Shown here: piece by piece, positions 24,707 to 32,171 of the stretch | How positions within the stretch are numbered: position 1 is the stretch's first letter | How the letters are laid out: each line of letters starts with the position of its first letter | Origin: Caldisphaera sp. | GTDB lineage: Archaea; Thermoproteota; Thermoprotei_A; Sulfolobales; Acidilobaceae | Assembly: GCA_002877855.1 (NCBI GenBank) | Contig: PNIA01000010.1 | Span: forward strand, 1 to 33,902 | Direction: 5' to 3' | DNA: 33,902 nt | Notes under the pieces: generated by a model | What the model was told of the DNA's origin: nothing | The model's database searches: none | Seen by the model: the letters and a program-made list of their open reading frames with translations, nothing else | Program-made: the position numbers and the translations under genes

Positions 24707-25462
24707 TTGAAAGAAAAAACATTTAAAAAATTAATGGAAAATAAGAGAAACAAAATACACCTAACTTTAATAGACCCAGATAAGACTACACCCGAAGAAG
24801 CTAAAAGAATTTCATTAAAAGCTTCTGAAGCAGAATCTAACGCAATACTAATAGGGGGTTCCTTAGGAGTATTTGAACCACAATTATCAGAGTTAGTAAG
24901 ATCATCGAAAGAATCGGGACTTCCAGTAATATTGTTTCCAGGTAATATAAATGGATTAACCTCATGTGCTGATGCGGTTTTGTTTATGCTACTTTTAAAC
25001 AGTGATGATCCCTATTATGTTGGTGGAGTTCAAGCACAGGCTGCGCCCATAATATTAAGAATGGGACTCGAAACAATTCCAACAGCCTATATAATAATAG
25101 GTCATGGAGGTGCTGCCGGATACATAGGTAAAGCAAGACCGATACCCTATGAAAGAGGTGATATAGCAGCTGCTTACTCTCTTGCGGGTGCTATGCTAGG
25201 AGCTAAAATAATTTATTTAGAAGCTGGAAGCGGGGCACCTTACCCAATTCCTGCATCAACCATTACTTTAGTTAGAAAGGTCTTAGATCAGGTAGAATTT
25301 GATGGTCTTCTAATAGTAGGTGGTGGGATAAATTCTCCAGAAATAGCTAAAGAAATAATAAAAGCTGGAGCCGATGGCATAGTTAATGGAACTATTGTTG
25401 AAAAGGATCCAACATCGATATATGAAATGGTAAAATCTATAAAAGGAGCTAAATATTATTAG
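24707..25462 (+). CDS. Geranylgeranylglyceryl phosphate synthase
   Basis: GGGPS forms the first ether bond of archaeal membrane lipids, joining geranylgeranyl diphosphate to sn-glycerol-1-phosphate. The 251-residue TIM barrel has HLTLIDPDK (18-26), IGGSLGV, FPGN, YIIIGHGG, YLEAGSGA (phosphate-binding) and VGGGI with GADGIVNGT near the end, all typical of the family. TTG start with AGGTGA upstream. It is in line with the Elf1-like gene before it and Sec61-beta after it. It uses end products of the mevalonate operon at 10976-14840. Confidence 0.96.
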   Translation: MKEKTFKKLMENKRNKIHLTLIDPDKTTPEEAKRISLKASEAESNAILIGGSLGVFEPQLSELVRSSKESGLPVILFPGNINGLTSCADAVLFMLLLNSDDPYYVGGVQAQAAPIILRMGLETIPTAYIIIGHGGAAGYIGKARPIPYERGDIAAAYSLAGAMLGAKIIYLEAGSGAPYPIPASTITLVRKVLDQVEFDGLLIVGGGINSPEIAKEIIKAGADGIVNGTIVEKDPTSIYEMVKSIKGAKYY

Positions 25463-25488
25463 TAATATTTTGATTACATCTCTATAAT

Positions 25489-25506
25489 CTTTTACTATAG
25501 TAAAAG
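25489..25506. repeat. 18-bp perfect palindrome between GGGPS and Sec61-beta
   Basis: CTTTTACTATAGTAAAAG reads the same on both strands. As RNA it would form a 7-bp stem with a TATA loop, 26 nt after the GGGPS stop. It lies about 26 nt upstream of the Sec61-beta TATA box. It may end the upstream transcript or bind a dimeric regulator. Confidence 0.6.
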
Positions 25507-25531
25507 CTTAGAGTTTTTAGCTCTTAATAGC

Positions 25532-25540
25532 TTATAAATA
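25532..25540 (+). promoter_or_regulatory. TATA box of the Sec61-beta gene
   Basis: TTATAAATA at 25532-25540 matches the crenarchaeal TATA consensus closely. It predicts a start near 25560, giving a leader of about a dozen bases that still contains the GGTGG ribosome binding site before the ATG at 25573. Confidence 0.55.
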
Positions 25541-25572
25541 CTGAAGTACATAATATATAGATGGTGGAATTA

Positions 25573-25749
25573 ATGTCTACTAAGCCCAAAAAGAGATCTT
25601 CAAAGAAAAAGCAAACCTCACCAATGTCATCTGCAGGATTAATTGCATTTTATGAAAATTATGATAGTAAAATTGAAATTTCACCGATGACATTAATGAT
25701 AATATCTGTTGTAATAGCAATCATAGTAATATTCGCGAGAATGATTTAA
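25573..25749 (+). CDS. secG: Preprotein translocase subunit Sec61-beta
   Basis: Sec61-beta is the small tail-anchored subunit of the archaeal SecYEG channel. The 58-residue protein has a basic N-terminus (KPKKRSSKKKQ), the conserved PMSSAGLIAFYE block, and one C-terminal membrane helix (TLMIISVVIAIIVIFARMI). The ATG at 25573 is used because GGTGG (25562-25566) precedes it; a frame open from 25561 overlaps that site. It follows GGGPS by about 110 nt with its own TATA box. Its partner SecE is at 28865-29044 on the other strand. Confidence 0.95.
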   Translation: MSTKPKKRSSKKKQTSPMSSAGLIAFYENYDSKIEISPMTLMIISVVIAIIVIFARMI

Positions 25750-25787
25750 CAATATTAATTATTTTAAAATATCTTATAATAAATAGA

Positions 25788-26201
25788 TTATTCCTCTAGT
25801 AATTTAGTTCTTAGTAAATAGCTATAATCTATCTCCATAATTTCTTCAATAATTTTAATAAGATCATCTTGACTTAATTTTTTTGATATGTTCCTAAATT
25901 TTTTAGCAGGTTTTAACAAGTTTAATGCATATATATGAGAGCACCCTTGATTATCTTTTCTTTCTAGGCTAATCCTAAAACCTTTACAGCTACAATATAT
26001 AGCTGATTTTTGCGTTCCTAAAAGCAAATGATCTCCATGAGATCCCATATAAACCCATATTTCAGGTTTTTCGTTAATCAAAACGAACTTATCTGAATAT
26101 ACTTCCTCTCTTATCTTTTCTTCCCACTTACTTGGATATGATTTATTAAATGTGTCCTCATTTATCTCATAGTTAAGTTTTTCTTTTCGATTTAATGACA
26201 T
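25788..26201 (-). CDS. SWIM-type zinc-finger protein
   Basis: This protein of about 137 residues has a CxC...CxH pattern (YCSCKGF, then GCSHIYAL; Cys70, Cys72, Cys87, His89 counted from the ATG at 26201), which is the signature of the SWIM zinc-binding domain. SWIM domains occur in DNA-linked proteins and, in archaea, in Rad51-paralogue partners. Here it is nearly the whole protein, with a short charged N-terminus and a helical C-terminus. An upstream frame to 26243 exists, but the ATG at 26201 is more likely. It overlaps the end of rpiA by 29 nt in another frame, so the two are co-transcribed. I infer nucleic-acid binding only from the domain. Confidence 0.78.
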   Translation of the reverse strand: MSLNRKEKLNYEINEDTFNKSYPSKWEEKIREEVYSDKFVLINEKPEIWVYMGSHGDHLLLGTQKSAIYCSCKGFRISLERKDNQGCSHIYALNLLKPAKKFRNISKKLSQDDLIKIIEEIMEIDYSYLLRTKLLEE

Positions 26202-26871
26202 AATAACCACAATCTTTCTTACCAACAACAATATAATCTGCATAGCCTAAAAATATACCTGTTTCTATAACACCCGGTATGGATTTTAAAATATTGTTCA
26301 ATTTATATGGATTTTCTATAGGACCTGTTGAAATATCTAATAGAAATCCGCCCCAATCACTTATTACAGGACCAATCTTTCCACTTGACTGTCTAAGTTC
26401 TGATTTAAACCTGTATGAGTTTATTACTTTTAATACATAAGGATAAGATTTTGGGACTATCTCTATAGGCACTGGTCTTTTTTCTCCTAACTTATTTACT
26501 AACTTATCTTCTCCAACAACAAATATATTAATTTTACCAGAAAATGCCAATATTTTTTCTCCTAATAAGGCTCCCCCACCACCCTTTATCATATCTCCTT
26601 CTTTGGTAAACTCGTCTGCTCCATCGATATATAAATAATCCAAGGCATTTAGAGGCATTTCTATTACATCGAATCCTTGAGAGGAAACATAGATTGTTGT
26701 AGAATTGCTAGAACTAATTATTTTTTTATTAAACAATAGAGATCTAGCTTCATCTATAAAAGATTTTATTGTGTTACCCGTGCCTAATCCTATCATGTTA
26801 AAATTATTTATTAGATCTTTAACTAATTCAACAGCCCCTTTTGCAGCTTCTTTTTTTGGATCGCATTCCAT
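26173..26871 (-). CDS. rpiA: Ribose-5-phosphate isomerase A
   Basis: RpiA interconverts ribose-5-phosphate and ribulose-5-phosphate, supplying nucleotides via the archaeal ribulose-monophosphate or pentose route. The 232-residue protein has GLGTGNT (28-34), DGADE (83-87) and KGGGGALLGEK (96-106), which hold the phosphate and the catalytic acids. Length is standard. ATG start. Its last bases overlap the SWIM-type gene downstream. It is divergent from the CBS-pair gene. Confidence 0.96.
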   Translation of the reverse strand: MECDPKKEAAKGAVELVKDLINNFNMIGLGTGNTIKSFIDEARSLLFNKKIISSSNSTTIYVSSQGFDVIEMPLNALDYLYIDGADEFTKEGDMIKGGGGALLGEKILAFSGKINIFVVGEDKLVNKLGEKRPVPIEIVPKSYPYVLKVINSYRFKSELRQSSGKIGPVISDWGGFLLDISTGPIENPYKLNNILKSIPGVIETGIFLGYADYIVVGKKDCGYYVIKSKRKT

Positions 26872-26992
26872 AATTAACCCCCTTAACTTATAATATCTAT
26901 TAGAATAAATATTATGTTTACTCTAAATTAATAAACAAGTCATAAAGATTTATTTAAGATCTAATAACAACAAATATATATTGGTGAGAAGG

Positions 26993-27427
26993 TTGGCAAA
27001 TGAGGGTCCTCCTGTAATAACAATATGTACGGGTCTGCAACCTAAAGTTTATCCAAATGATAATGTAACAAAGGCAATAAATATAATGGCAGAAACAGGA
27101 ATTGGTGCTGTTGCTGTAATTAATGAAGAGGGTAAAATATTGGGTATATTTACCGAAAGAGATCTTTTAAACAAAGTTTTATTTAAATCAATGAAATCTG
27201 ATGAAACGAAAGTCGAGGAAGTTATGACAAAAAATGTTATTGCTGGTAATCCTGATTGGAGTGTATTGAAAACAATCAAAACTATGGCCTACTATGGGTT
27301 TAGACACTTACCTATAGTTGATGAACTCGGGAATTATATATGCATGGTTTCCATAAGAGAGCTTGAAAAATTCATGAGCCAAATAGATATTAGCGCTGAG
27401 CCCGGCGAGATACTAGGTGGAGATTGA
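26993..27427 (+). CDS. CBS-domain pair protein
   Basis: This protein of about 144 residues consists of two CBS domains in tandem (about 10-75 with AETGIGAVAVINEEGKILGIFTERDLL-type motif, and 80-135 with YYGFRHLPIVDELGNYICMVSIREL). CBS pairs bind adenosine nucleotides or SAM and usually regulate a partner. No catalytic domain is attached. The TTG at 26993 follows GGTGAGA (26983-26989). A TTG at 26981 is in frame, and TTTATTTAAG near 26949-26958 could be the TATA box. The partner cannot be named from context, since its neighbours are rpiA (divergent) and ribL (convergent). Confidence 0.88.
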   Translation: MANEGPPVITICTGLQPKVYPNDNVTKAINIMAETGIGAVAVINEEGKILGIFTERDLLNKVLFKSMKSDETKVEEVMTKNVIAGNPDWSVLKTIKTMAYYGFRHLPIVDELGNYICMVSIRELEKFMSQIDISAEPGEILGGD

Positions 27428-27532
27428 ATAAAGGCAAATTTGGACTTGCTTTTTCACCTAAATTGTAAACTAAAATTTAAAAGTATGGTCAATAAATTAG
27501 CTAAAAATACAATGAAAAACAAATAGAAACAA

Positions 27533-28273
27533 TCATGAAGATTTACTAACAACTATATTTTTATTTTGCTTTAGTAATCCACAAGCCTTTAACAATATGT
27601 CTGTAGAACCTCTTAAATCTCCAGAAAAGGCCTCTTTTTCTTTATACCTTATAATAATTGGTCTTTTATTTATTCTACTTTCAACTATTTGTGCCAACTT
27701 TTCTTCTGAAATTTGTTGATCTGGACCTAAAACTATTATATCTGGCTTTATTTCTTCTATAGGTTTAATATAATCCTTTTCATCCCCAAGTATGGCTTCA
27801 TAGGTATATTTAATTGATGATATTAGCTCTAGCCTAGATTTTTCATCCAATATAACGGGTCTACCTTTATCTTTTTCTGCATTTTTATCTCTAGCTATGA
27901 CCACATATACCTTACCAAATTGTGAGGCAAATCTCAATAAATTAATATGACCGGGATGCAAAATATCAAATGTACCAGCTATGAAGACCTTCTTTAAGTC
28001 TTTCTCTTCATTAGACCATTTTATATCTATTAAACTTAAAAATTTAAGTGAATCTATTAATCCCTCAGCATATGAAATTGAGATAAAGGCATCTTCTATT
28101 TTATCAATTTTCAAATAATACTTAGAATCATTAAGATATGCATTTATGTTCTGTAATAAATTATCAATATTTAATCCTTTTCTTTTTAATTCCTCTCTTT
28201 TATTTATTAAATCTTTCATTACAAACTCAACATTATCAATATATTTTTGTACTCTTTCATATGAGCCAGACAT
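27533..28273 (-). CDS. ribL: DUF357 domain fused to RibL-type FAD synthase
   Basis: RibL adenylates FMN to FAD. The C-terminal part (about 95-246) is a cytidylyltransferase-like fold with FDILHPGH (the HxGH nucleotide motif), VVIARDKNAEKDKGRP, SRLELI, the ILGDEKD segment and IVLGPDQ, as in archaeal FAD synthases. The N-terminal 85 or so residues are an all-helical domain resembling DUF357. The ATG at 28273 is chosen because AGGTGG (28281-28286 region) sits just upstream; a TTG at 28300 would add nine residues. It is the last gene of AMMECR1-secE-spt5-ribL on the minus strand. With ribK at 16844 the window encodes both steps from riboflavin to FAD. A pantetheine-phosphate-type adenylyltransferase is the less likely alternative. 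Confidence 0.85.
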   Translation of the reverse strand: MSGSYERVQKYIDNVEFVMKDLINKREELKRKGLNIDNLLQNINAYLNDSKYYLKIDKIEDAFISISYAEGLIDSLKFLSLIDIKWSNEEKDLKKVFIAGTFDILHPGHINLLRFASQFGKVYVVIARDKNAEKDKGRPVILDEKSRLELISSIKYTYEAILGDEKDYIKPIEEIKPDIIVLGPDQQISEEKLAQIVESRINKRPIIIRYKEKEAFSGDLRGSTDILLKACGLLKQNKNIVVSKSS

Positions 28274-28395
28274 TTTATCCCACCTAATATTTATTGCCAA
28301 TCTTTAGCCCAAATAGCAGCCTTTAAAGAAGTAAGATAGAAAAATTTAAAGCATTAATGGTTTATTTGTATTTATAAGAATTTATCATTATTTTA

Positions 28396-28854
28396 TTATT
28401 TTTCTTCTGCCCCCTTAATATACTCTATTGGTATTGTTACTACTATTTTTGAATCACCTTCTAAAAGCGTTATATCTGCCTCATTTCTAGTAGAATAAAT
28501 CTCAACTACGCGACCTTTCATACCTTTAAATGGACCACCAATGATTTCTATTAGCTGACCTTTCTCAAGAGTTGGCAAAGATATAGGGGGTTTTAATAGC
28601 TTGACGACTTCTTGTATATTAATGGTTATAGGTCTCCTTCTTTTTACATTTTTTACTCCTCTAATCAAATAAAATAAATCCTTTGGATTGCTTACCTCTA
28701 CTATTACTGTTCCTTTTAATTCTTCTGAATATATTATACTTTTTACATTTAATTTTAATGCCTGTGCTCTCTCTGCAAAAACCATGGCAATCTTTTCTTC
28801 ATATCCTCCAATAACTGATATAGCATAGACCTTATATTGGTTTTGTGAATCCAA
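28396..28854 (-). CDS. spt5: Transcription elongation factor Spt5 (NusG family)
   Basis: Spt5 binds the RNA polymerase clamp and raises processivity, with Spt4 as partner. The 152-residue protein has the NGN domain (about 1-88) and one KOW domain (about 96-125: EKGQLIEIIGGPFKGMKGRVVEI), the normal archaeal arrangement. The TTG start has GGTGG upstream, and that site overlaps the secE stop codon, so translation is coupled. The secE-spt5 order is conserved across archaea. Confidence 0.96.
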   Translation of the reverse strand: MDSQNQYKVYAISVIGGYEEKIAMVFAERAQALKLNVKSIIYSEELKGTVIVEVSNPKDLFYLIRGVKNVKRRRPITINIQEVVKLLKPPISLPTLEKGQLIEIIGGPFKGMKGRVVEIYSTRNEADITLLEGDSKIVVTIPIEYIKGAEEK

Positions 28855-28864
28855 ATATTACCAC

Positions 28865-29044
28865 CTAGGCAACCAATAATACATATACTAGATGGATTAT
28901 GTACCCTATAGCGCCGACTATAACAAAACCTAATAAGCTTAGTCTTGTTAATAAGTTAAATTCTTCTTCATCGGGTCTTCTGGATAAAAGTATTATTCTT
29001 TTCCATGCCGATAAATATTCTCTTATTTTTTCTGATATAGACAT
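28865..29044 (-). CDS. secE: Preprotein translocase subunit SecE
   Basis: This is a 59-residue protein directly upstream of spt5. The N-terminal amphipathic helix (SEKIREYLSAWKRIILLSRRP) leads into RPDEEEFNLL and one membrane helix (LLGFVIVGAIGYIIHLVYVLL), the SecE/Sec61-gamma layout that clamps SecY. ATG start with GGAGGATC upstream. The stop codon overlaps the spt5 ribosome binding site. Both the small channel subunits SecE and Sec61-beta are in this window; SecY is not. Confidence 0.95.
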   Translation of the reverse strand: MSISEKIREYLSAWKRIILLSRRPDEEEFNLLTRLSLLGFVIVGAIGYIIHLVYVLLVA

Positions 29045-29079
29045 CCTTGATCCTCCAATTTTTTATTACTTAGTGAGTC

Positions 29080-29769
29080 TTATATACTCTCATGTTTATT
29101 AATTAACTTTTCGTATTCCTTTGCCAGATCTCTTCTTATTATGATACCGTTAGGCTTTACTTCTTTCCAAGCCATAGCTCTGTATCTGTATACCTTTGTT
29201 TTATTATCTAACCAACAATCAGGCCATAGCCCAGCCTTTATACAAGTTTCTGAGAGAAAAGTTTCTTTATCCCATAAATTTTCAACTGGAACCTGAGGTA
29301 ATAAAAGCCCTCTATTATAGCCTCTTTCAATAACTAGTCCATCTCTACCTATAACAATAAAGTTTAGTCTACCAATTTTATCTGAAGGAGATGCTTCTAA
29401 CTTAGATAAAACGGAAACCTCAAATGTAACGAAGTTTATCTCTCTTTCATCCATTGGATTAAATCTAGGATCATTAAAAGCTGCCTCTAGAGATACTTCC
29501 ATTACTGTATTTATTAAAGGCTTTATTGGCTCTATATAACCTATACAACCTCTTAAACTGCTCTGATTTTCAGAATAATAAGTATCTATTGTAACAAATG
29601 CTGCTCCAGGTCTTTGAAGAATTTTTGGTATGTAAGATGGCGTTGACATAATTGCTTTATTTTTAAAATAGTATTCAACGCTTTGCCTAGCTATTTTAAC
29701 AAGCAAGGCACCAGTTTCGTCGTCTATTTCATCAGGATCTATAGGCTTGTTAATTGCTTCATCTTGCAT
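29080..29769 (-). CDS. AMMECR1 family protein
   Basis: This 229-residue protein has the diagnostic LRGCIGYIEP motif (72-81), followed by AFNDPRFNPMDEREI and the C-terminal LLLPQVPVE and CIKAGLWPDCW segments. AMMECR1 proteins are widespread in archaea and eukaryotes. Their biochemical role is not established; the conserved Cys in RGCIG (Cys75) suggests an enzymatic site. The ATG has GGGGATG upstream. It is the first gene of the minus-strand group that includes secE, spt5 and ribL, and is divergent from the proteasome gene. Confidence 0.95.
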   Translation of the reverse strand: MQDEAINKPIDPDEIDDETGALLVKIARQSVEYYFKNKAIMSTPSYIPKILQRPGAAFVTIDTYYSENQSSLRGCIGYIEPIKPLINTVMEVSLEAAFNDPRFNPMDEREINFVTFEVSVLSKLEASPSDKIGRLNFIVIGRDGLVIERGYNRGLLLPQVPVENLWDKETFLSETCIKAGLWPDCWLDNKTKVYRYRAMAWKEVKPNGIIIRRDLAKEYEKLINKHESI

Positions 29770-29925
29770 TTTACATCCCCTATTTATATTATTATTTAAA
29801 GGCTTTAAGTTATTTCTTTTAAATAATTTTAATTTTTATTAAGAATGTAAAATAAAATTACAAAAATATAGCATAAGCCCTTTAAAGGCTGGCTCTATAC
29901 AAGAATTGGAGATAGGTGAAATAAT

Positions 29926-30549
29926 ATGGCTATTTCATATGAGCAAGGTACAGCTGTTGGAATTAGAGCAAAGGATGGAATAGTTTTAGCTACAGATAAA
30001 AGAATGTCCTATGGTAGCTTCATAATGAGCAGAAATGCAAAAAAGGTTTATGTTTTAAACGACAGAGCAGGCATCTCATTAACTGGATTATATGCTGATG
30101 TTAGCGGATTAATTAGAATAATGAATGCAGAAATAAGTTTTTACGAAATTACAAATGAAACTACTATGAGCCTATATGCCATTTCTAAGTTATTCTCCAA
30201 CATACTTTATTCCTATAAGATGCTACCATTTTTAATTGAATCTATTATTGGTGGTATTGATAAAGACAATACCCCAAAACTATATACATTGGATATGCTT
30301 GGCTCTATTACCGAAGATAAATACATGGCTGTAGGAAGCGGAGGAACAACAGCGCTAGGAGTACTAGAATCCCAATACAACGAGGGTCTTAGCACTGATG
30401 ATGCCCTAAAAATAGCTATACAGGCATTAAAAACTACTATGGAAAGAGATTCTTCATCAGGCGATGGAATAGATTCTGTTGTAATTAAATTAGGTAAAAA
30501 ACCGGAGGAAAAATCATTTAAATTAAAAGTTATAGAAGAAACCCAATAA
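29926..30549 (+). CDS. psmB: Proteasome beta subunit, probably non-catalytic (PsmB1-like)
   Basis: This 207-residue 20S proteasome beta subunit has the full Ntn fold. Aligning VGIRAKDGIVLATDKR with standard beta subunits places Asp24, Arg26 and Lys40 at the active-site positions 17, 19 and 33, but the residue at Thr1 is Gly8 (Thr9 falls at position 2). There is no usual propeptide, only eight residues before it. The sequence resembles the Sulfolobus beta subunit with a TAIGLK-type start, reported as structural rather than self-processing. A separate catalytic beta subunit should be elsewhere in the genome. ATG with AGGTGA upstream; CCTTTAAAGG about 40 nt before it may be the promoter. The C-terminal GDGIDSVVI segment is normal. 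Confidence 0.93.
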   Translation: MAISYEQGTAVGIRAKDGIVLATDKRMSYGSFIMSRNAKKVYVLNDRAGISLTGLYADVSGLIRIMNAEISFYEITNETTMSLYAISKLFSNILYSYKMLPFLIESIIGGIDKDNTPKLYTLDMLGSITEDKYMAVGSGGTTALGVLESQYNEGLSTDDALKIAIQALKTTMERDSSSGDGIDSVVIKLGKKPEEKSFKLKVIEETQ

Positions 30550-30550
30550 A

Positions 30551-30559
30551 TATATAAAA
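30551..30559 (+). promoter_or_regulatory. Candidate TATA box of endonuclease V gene
   Basis: TATATAAAA at 30551-30559 lies just after the psmB stop and about 28 nt before the nfi ATG, which itself has no Shine-Dalgarno. This spacing predicts a leaderless mRNA. Confidence 0.45.
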
Positions 30560-30583
30560 ACAAATTAATTACAGGCATAAAAT

Positions 30584-31339
30584 ATGTCTTCAGATGGAGA
30601 ATGTGAATCTATAAGAAAAAGCTTTAACATAGACAAAGCAATATACATTCAGAAAGAAATAATTTCTAAAAAAATTAATTTTAATGGAAAAAAATTAAAC
30701 GATTTAAATGGAAAAATAATTGCTGCCGTAGATGCATCTTATTGGGGCTATAAGGAAGGGAAAGGAATAGGAATAGCAGTATCTTTCGGGTATCCAGAAT
30801 TTAATATAATAGATTGCTTTGCCACATTAAGCCATGTATGCATACCATACATCCCAGGTCTGCTAGCATTTAGAGAAATGTATTTGCTAACTCCATCCTT
30901 ATTAAATTTAATTAAGAGATCTAAACCAGATCTAATTTTTGTTGATGGTCATGGCTATGCGCATCCCCGCTTTGCGGGAATTGCATCTCATATAGGAGTT
31001 GTATTTAATATACCAACCATAGGGATTGCAAAGAAAAGATTAGTAGGCAATGAAGTTAAAAGAAACGATAATTACGAATTAATTTATAAGGATAAAATCG
31101 TAGGAAAAATTCTATTAATCAATAACAAAAGGATATACATAAGTATTGGAAGCAACATATCATTAGAGGATAGTTTTAACATAGCAAAATCTATGATTTA
31201 TAATAACTCAATTAAACCAATCTATATGGCAGATAAAATATCAAAAATAGCAAGGAAATTGTATTCTGATTCTATAATTAAAGAAACTAAGATAATTGAT
31301 TGTAAAAAAGAACTTATAGAAAAAATAAATTTAGTTTAA
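30584..31339 (+). CDS. nfi: Endonuclease V
   Basis: Endonuclease V cuts near deaminated adenine (inosine) in DNA or RNA. The 251-residue protein has the metal-binding acids in order: Asp50 (AAVDASY), Glu98 (PGLLAFRE) and Asp121 ([14 protein letters not shown]), with the PYIPG wedge region before Glu98. An N-terminal extension of about 40 residues and a helical C-terminus complete it. It lies 34 nt after psmB but seems to have its own TATA box and no Shine-Dalgarno. Its stop codon abuts the convergent zinc-ribbon gene (4-nt overlap). Confidence 0.95.
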   Translation: MSSDGECESIRKSFNIDKAIYIQKEIISKKINFNGKKLNDLNGKIIAAVDASYWGYKEGKGIGIAVSFGYPEFNIIDCFATLSHVCIPYIPGLLAFREMYLLTPSLLNLIKRSKPDLIFVDGHGYAHPRFAGIASHIGVVFNIPTIGIAKKRLVGNEVKRNDNYELIYKDKIVGKILLINNKRIYISIGSNISLEDSFNIAKSMIYNNSIKPIYMADKISKIARKLYSDSIIKETKIIDCKKELIEKINLV

Positions 31340-31590
31340 GCTTTAGCTATCTGTTTTTCTAATATTTTTCTTGCCCCATTAGTATGGGATTCAATAATTA
31401 TTTGGTTTCCATTATCTTTTATAATCAAAGTTTCATCTATTATCCTTCTTCCACAAACAGGACATCTATAATACCTAGTAACCTTTGAAATTTTATTATT
31501 ACCATTGGTTATTTTTTCTGTTTCTGATAGGTAATCCATTGGAACATTGCACCTAGGACAGAGCATTATAACGTAACCATCATTTCTCAT
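31336..31590 (-). CDS. Small zinc-ribbon protein of unknown function
   Basis: This 84-residue protein carries two CxxC pairs (LCPRCNVP near residue 10 and RCPVCGRR near residue 43) separated by about 30 residues, followed by a beta-strand region and a basic C-terminus ([14 protein letters not shown]). This is a classic zinc ribbon of the type found in many archaeal nucleic-acid-binding proteins, with no other domain. The start may be the ATG at 31590 or the ATG in VIMLCPRC nine codons later. It is convergent with nfi, overlapping by 4 nt. Confidence 0.78.
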   Translation of the reverse strand: MRNDGYVIMLCPRCNVPMDYLSETEKITNGNNKISKVTRYYRCPVCGRRIIDETLIIKDNGNQIIIESHTNGARKILEKQIAKA

Positions 31591-32171
31591 TGTATTTCAC
31601 CTTTTTGCTTATGATATGCATTATTGATATTTGATTTCTATACTTCTACCTCTTTTTTCCACATTTTAATTTACAACTAGAGTTTATAAAACATAAAGGG
31701 TTTAAAGCTAAATAGAAAAGTTAATAAATGTGTGCTTTTTTGCATAACCTATGGATTTCACAGGATTTTATAACTGAAAACACTGTCATTTATAGTGGGG
31801 AGATAAAGTCAAGGCTTTGATGAAATTCTTGATAAAATTGGCTAAATCTTTTTGATTACCATAGAAAATCCATTATATTTGTTTACTTTTTTAGTAAGCA
31901 AGTTTCTCACACAATGGTGGCTCTGCCAAAGGTTGTAATGAAGAGCAATAAATGTGAGCCTGGCACCATTGGGCTCAAAGGAGTCATGACAAGCAACTAT
32001 AAAAAAGACTAGTGGCTCAGGTCTAGATCCCCACAATCAATCTTAAATGATCTAAGCAAAATTGTAGGTGAAATTGATTAGAGATGTATGCATTGTTTTT
32101 AAAAATTGATTATAGTAATTTTTCCTTATATCTTATAAAGATAGAAACTGCAAATATAGTTGGTGCGCAGA
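31591..32171. other. Gene-free stretch holding a GC-shifted, structured segment
   Basis: About 570 bases without a convincing gene. The ends are AT-rich like other spacers, but 31735-32040 has a different composition and many complementary segments (see the separate ncRNA candidate). A 64-codon minus-strand frame (31842-32036) runs through the segment, but it starts in the middle of paired regions and shows no recognisable protein motif. I find no tRNA, 5S, SRP or RNase P consensus here. The part from 32041 on is the upstream region of the helical orphan. Confidence 0.5.
31735..32040. ncRNA. Candidate structured RNA or decayed mobile-element segment
   Basis: Several paired segments can be drawn. 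CAATGGTG (31912-31919) pairs with CACCATTG (31964-31971); inside it GCTC (31920-31923) pairs with GAGC (31956-31959). GTTTACT (31881-31887) pairs with AGTAAGC (31893-31899) around a T-rich loop. ATGGATTT (31751-31758) can pair with AAATCCAT (31866-31873). In AT-rich hyperthermophile genomes such GC-shifted islands between genes often mark stable RNAs. The strand is undetermined. No known family matches what I can see by eye; an eroded insertion-sequence fragment is the main alternative. Confidence 0.35.

Noticed and set aside
31842..32036. 64-codon minus-strand open frame as a protein gene
   Set aside because: It lies across paired segments of the structured region, has no ribosome binding site and no known motif; more likely a by-product of the GC-shifted sequence.
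31735..32040. RNase P RNA or SRP RNA
   Set aside because: The universally conserved RNase P core and SRP helix 8 sequences are not visible on either strand.
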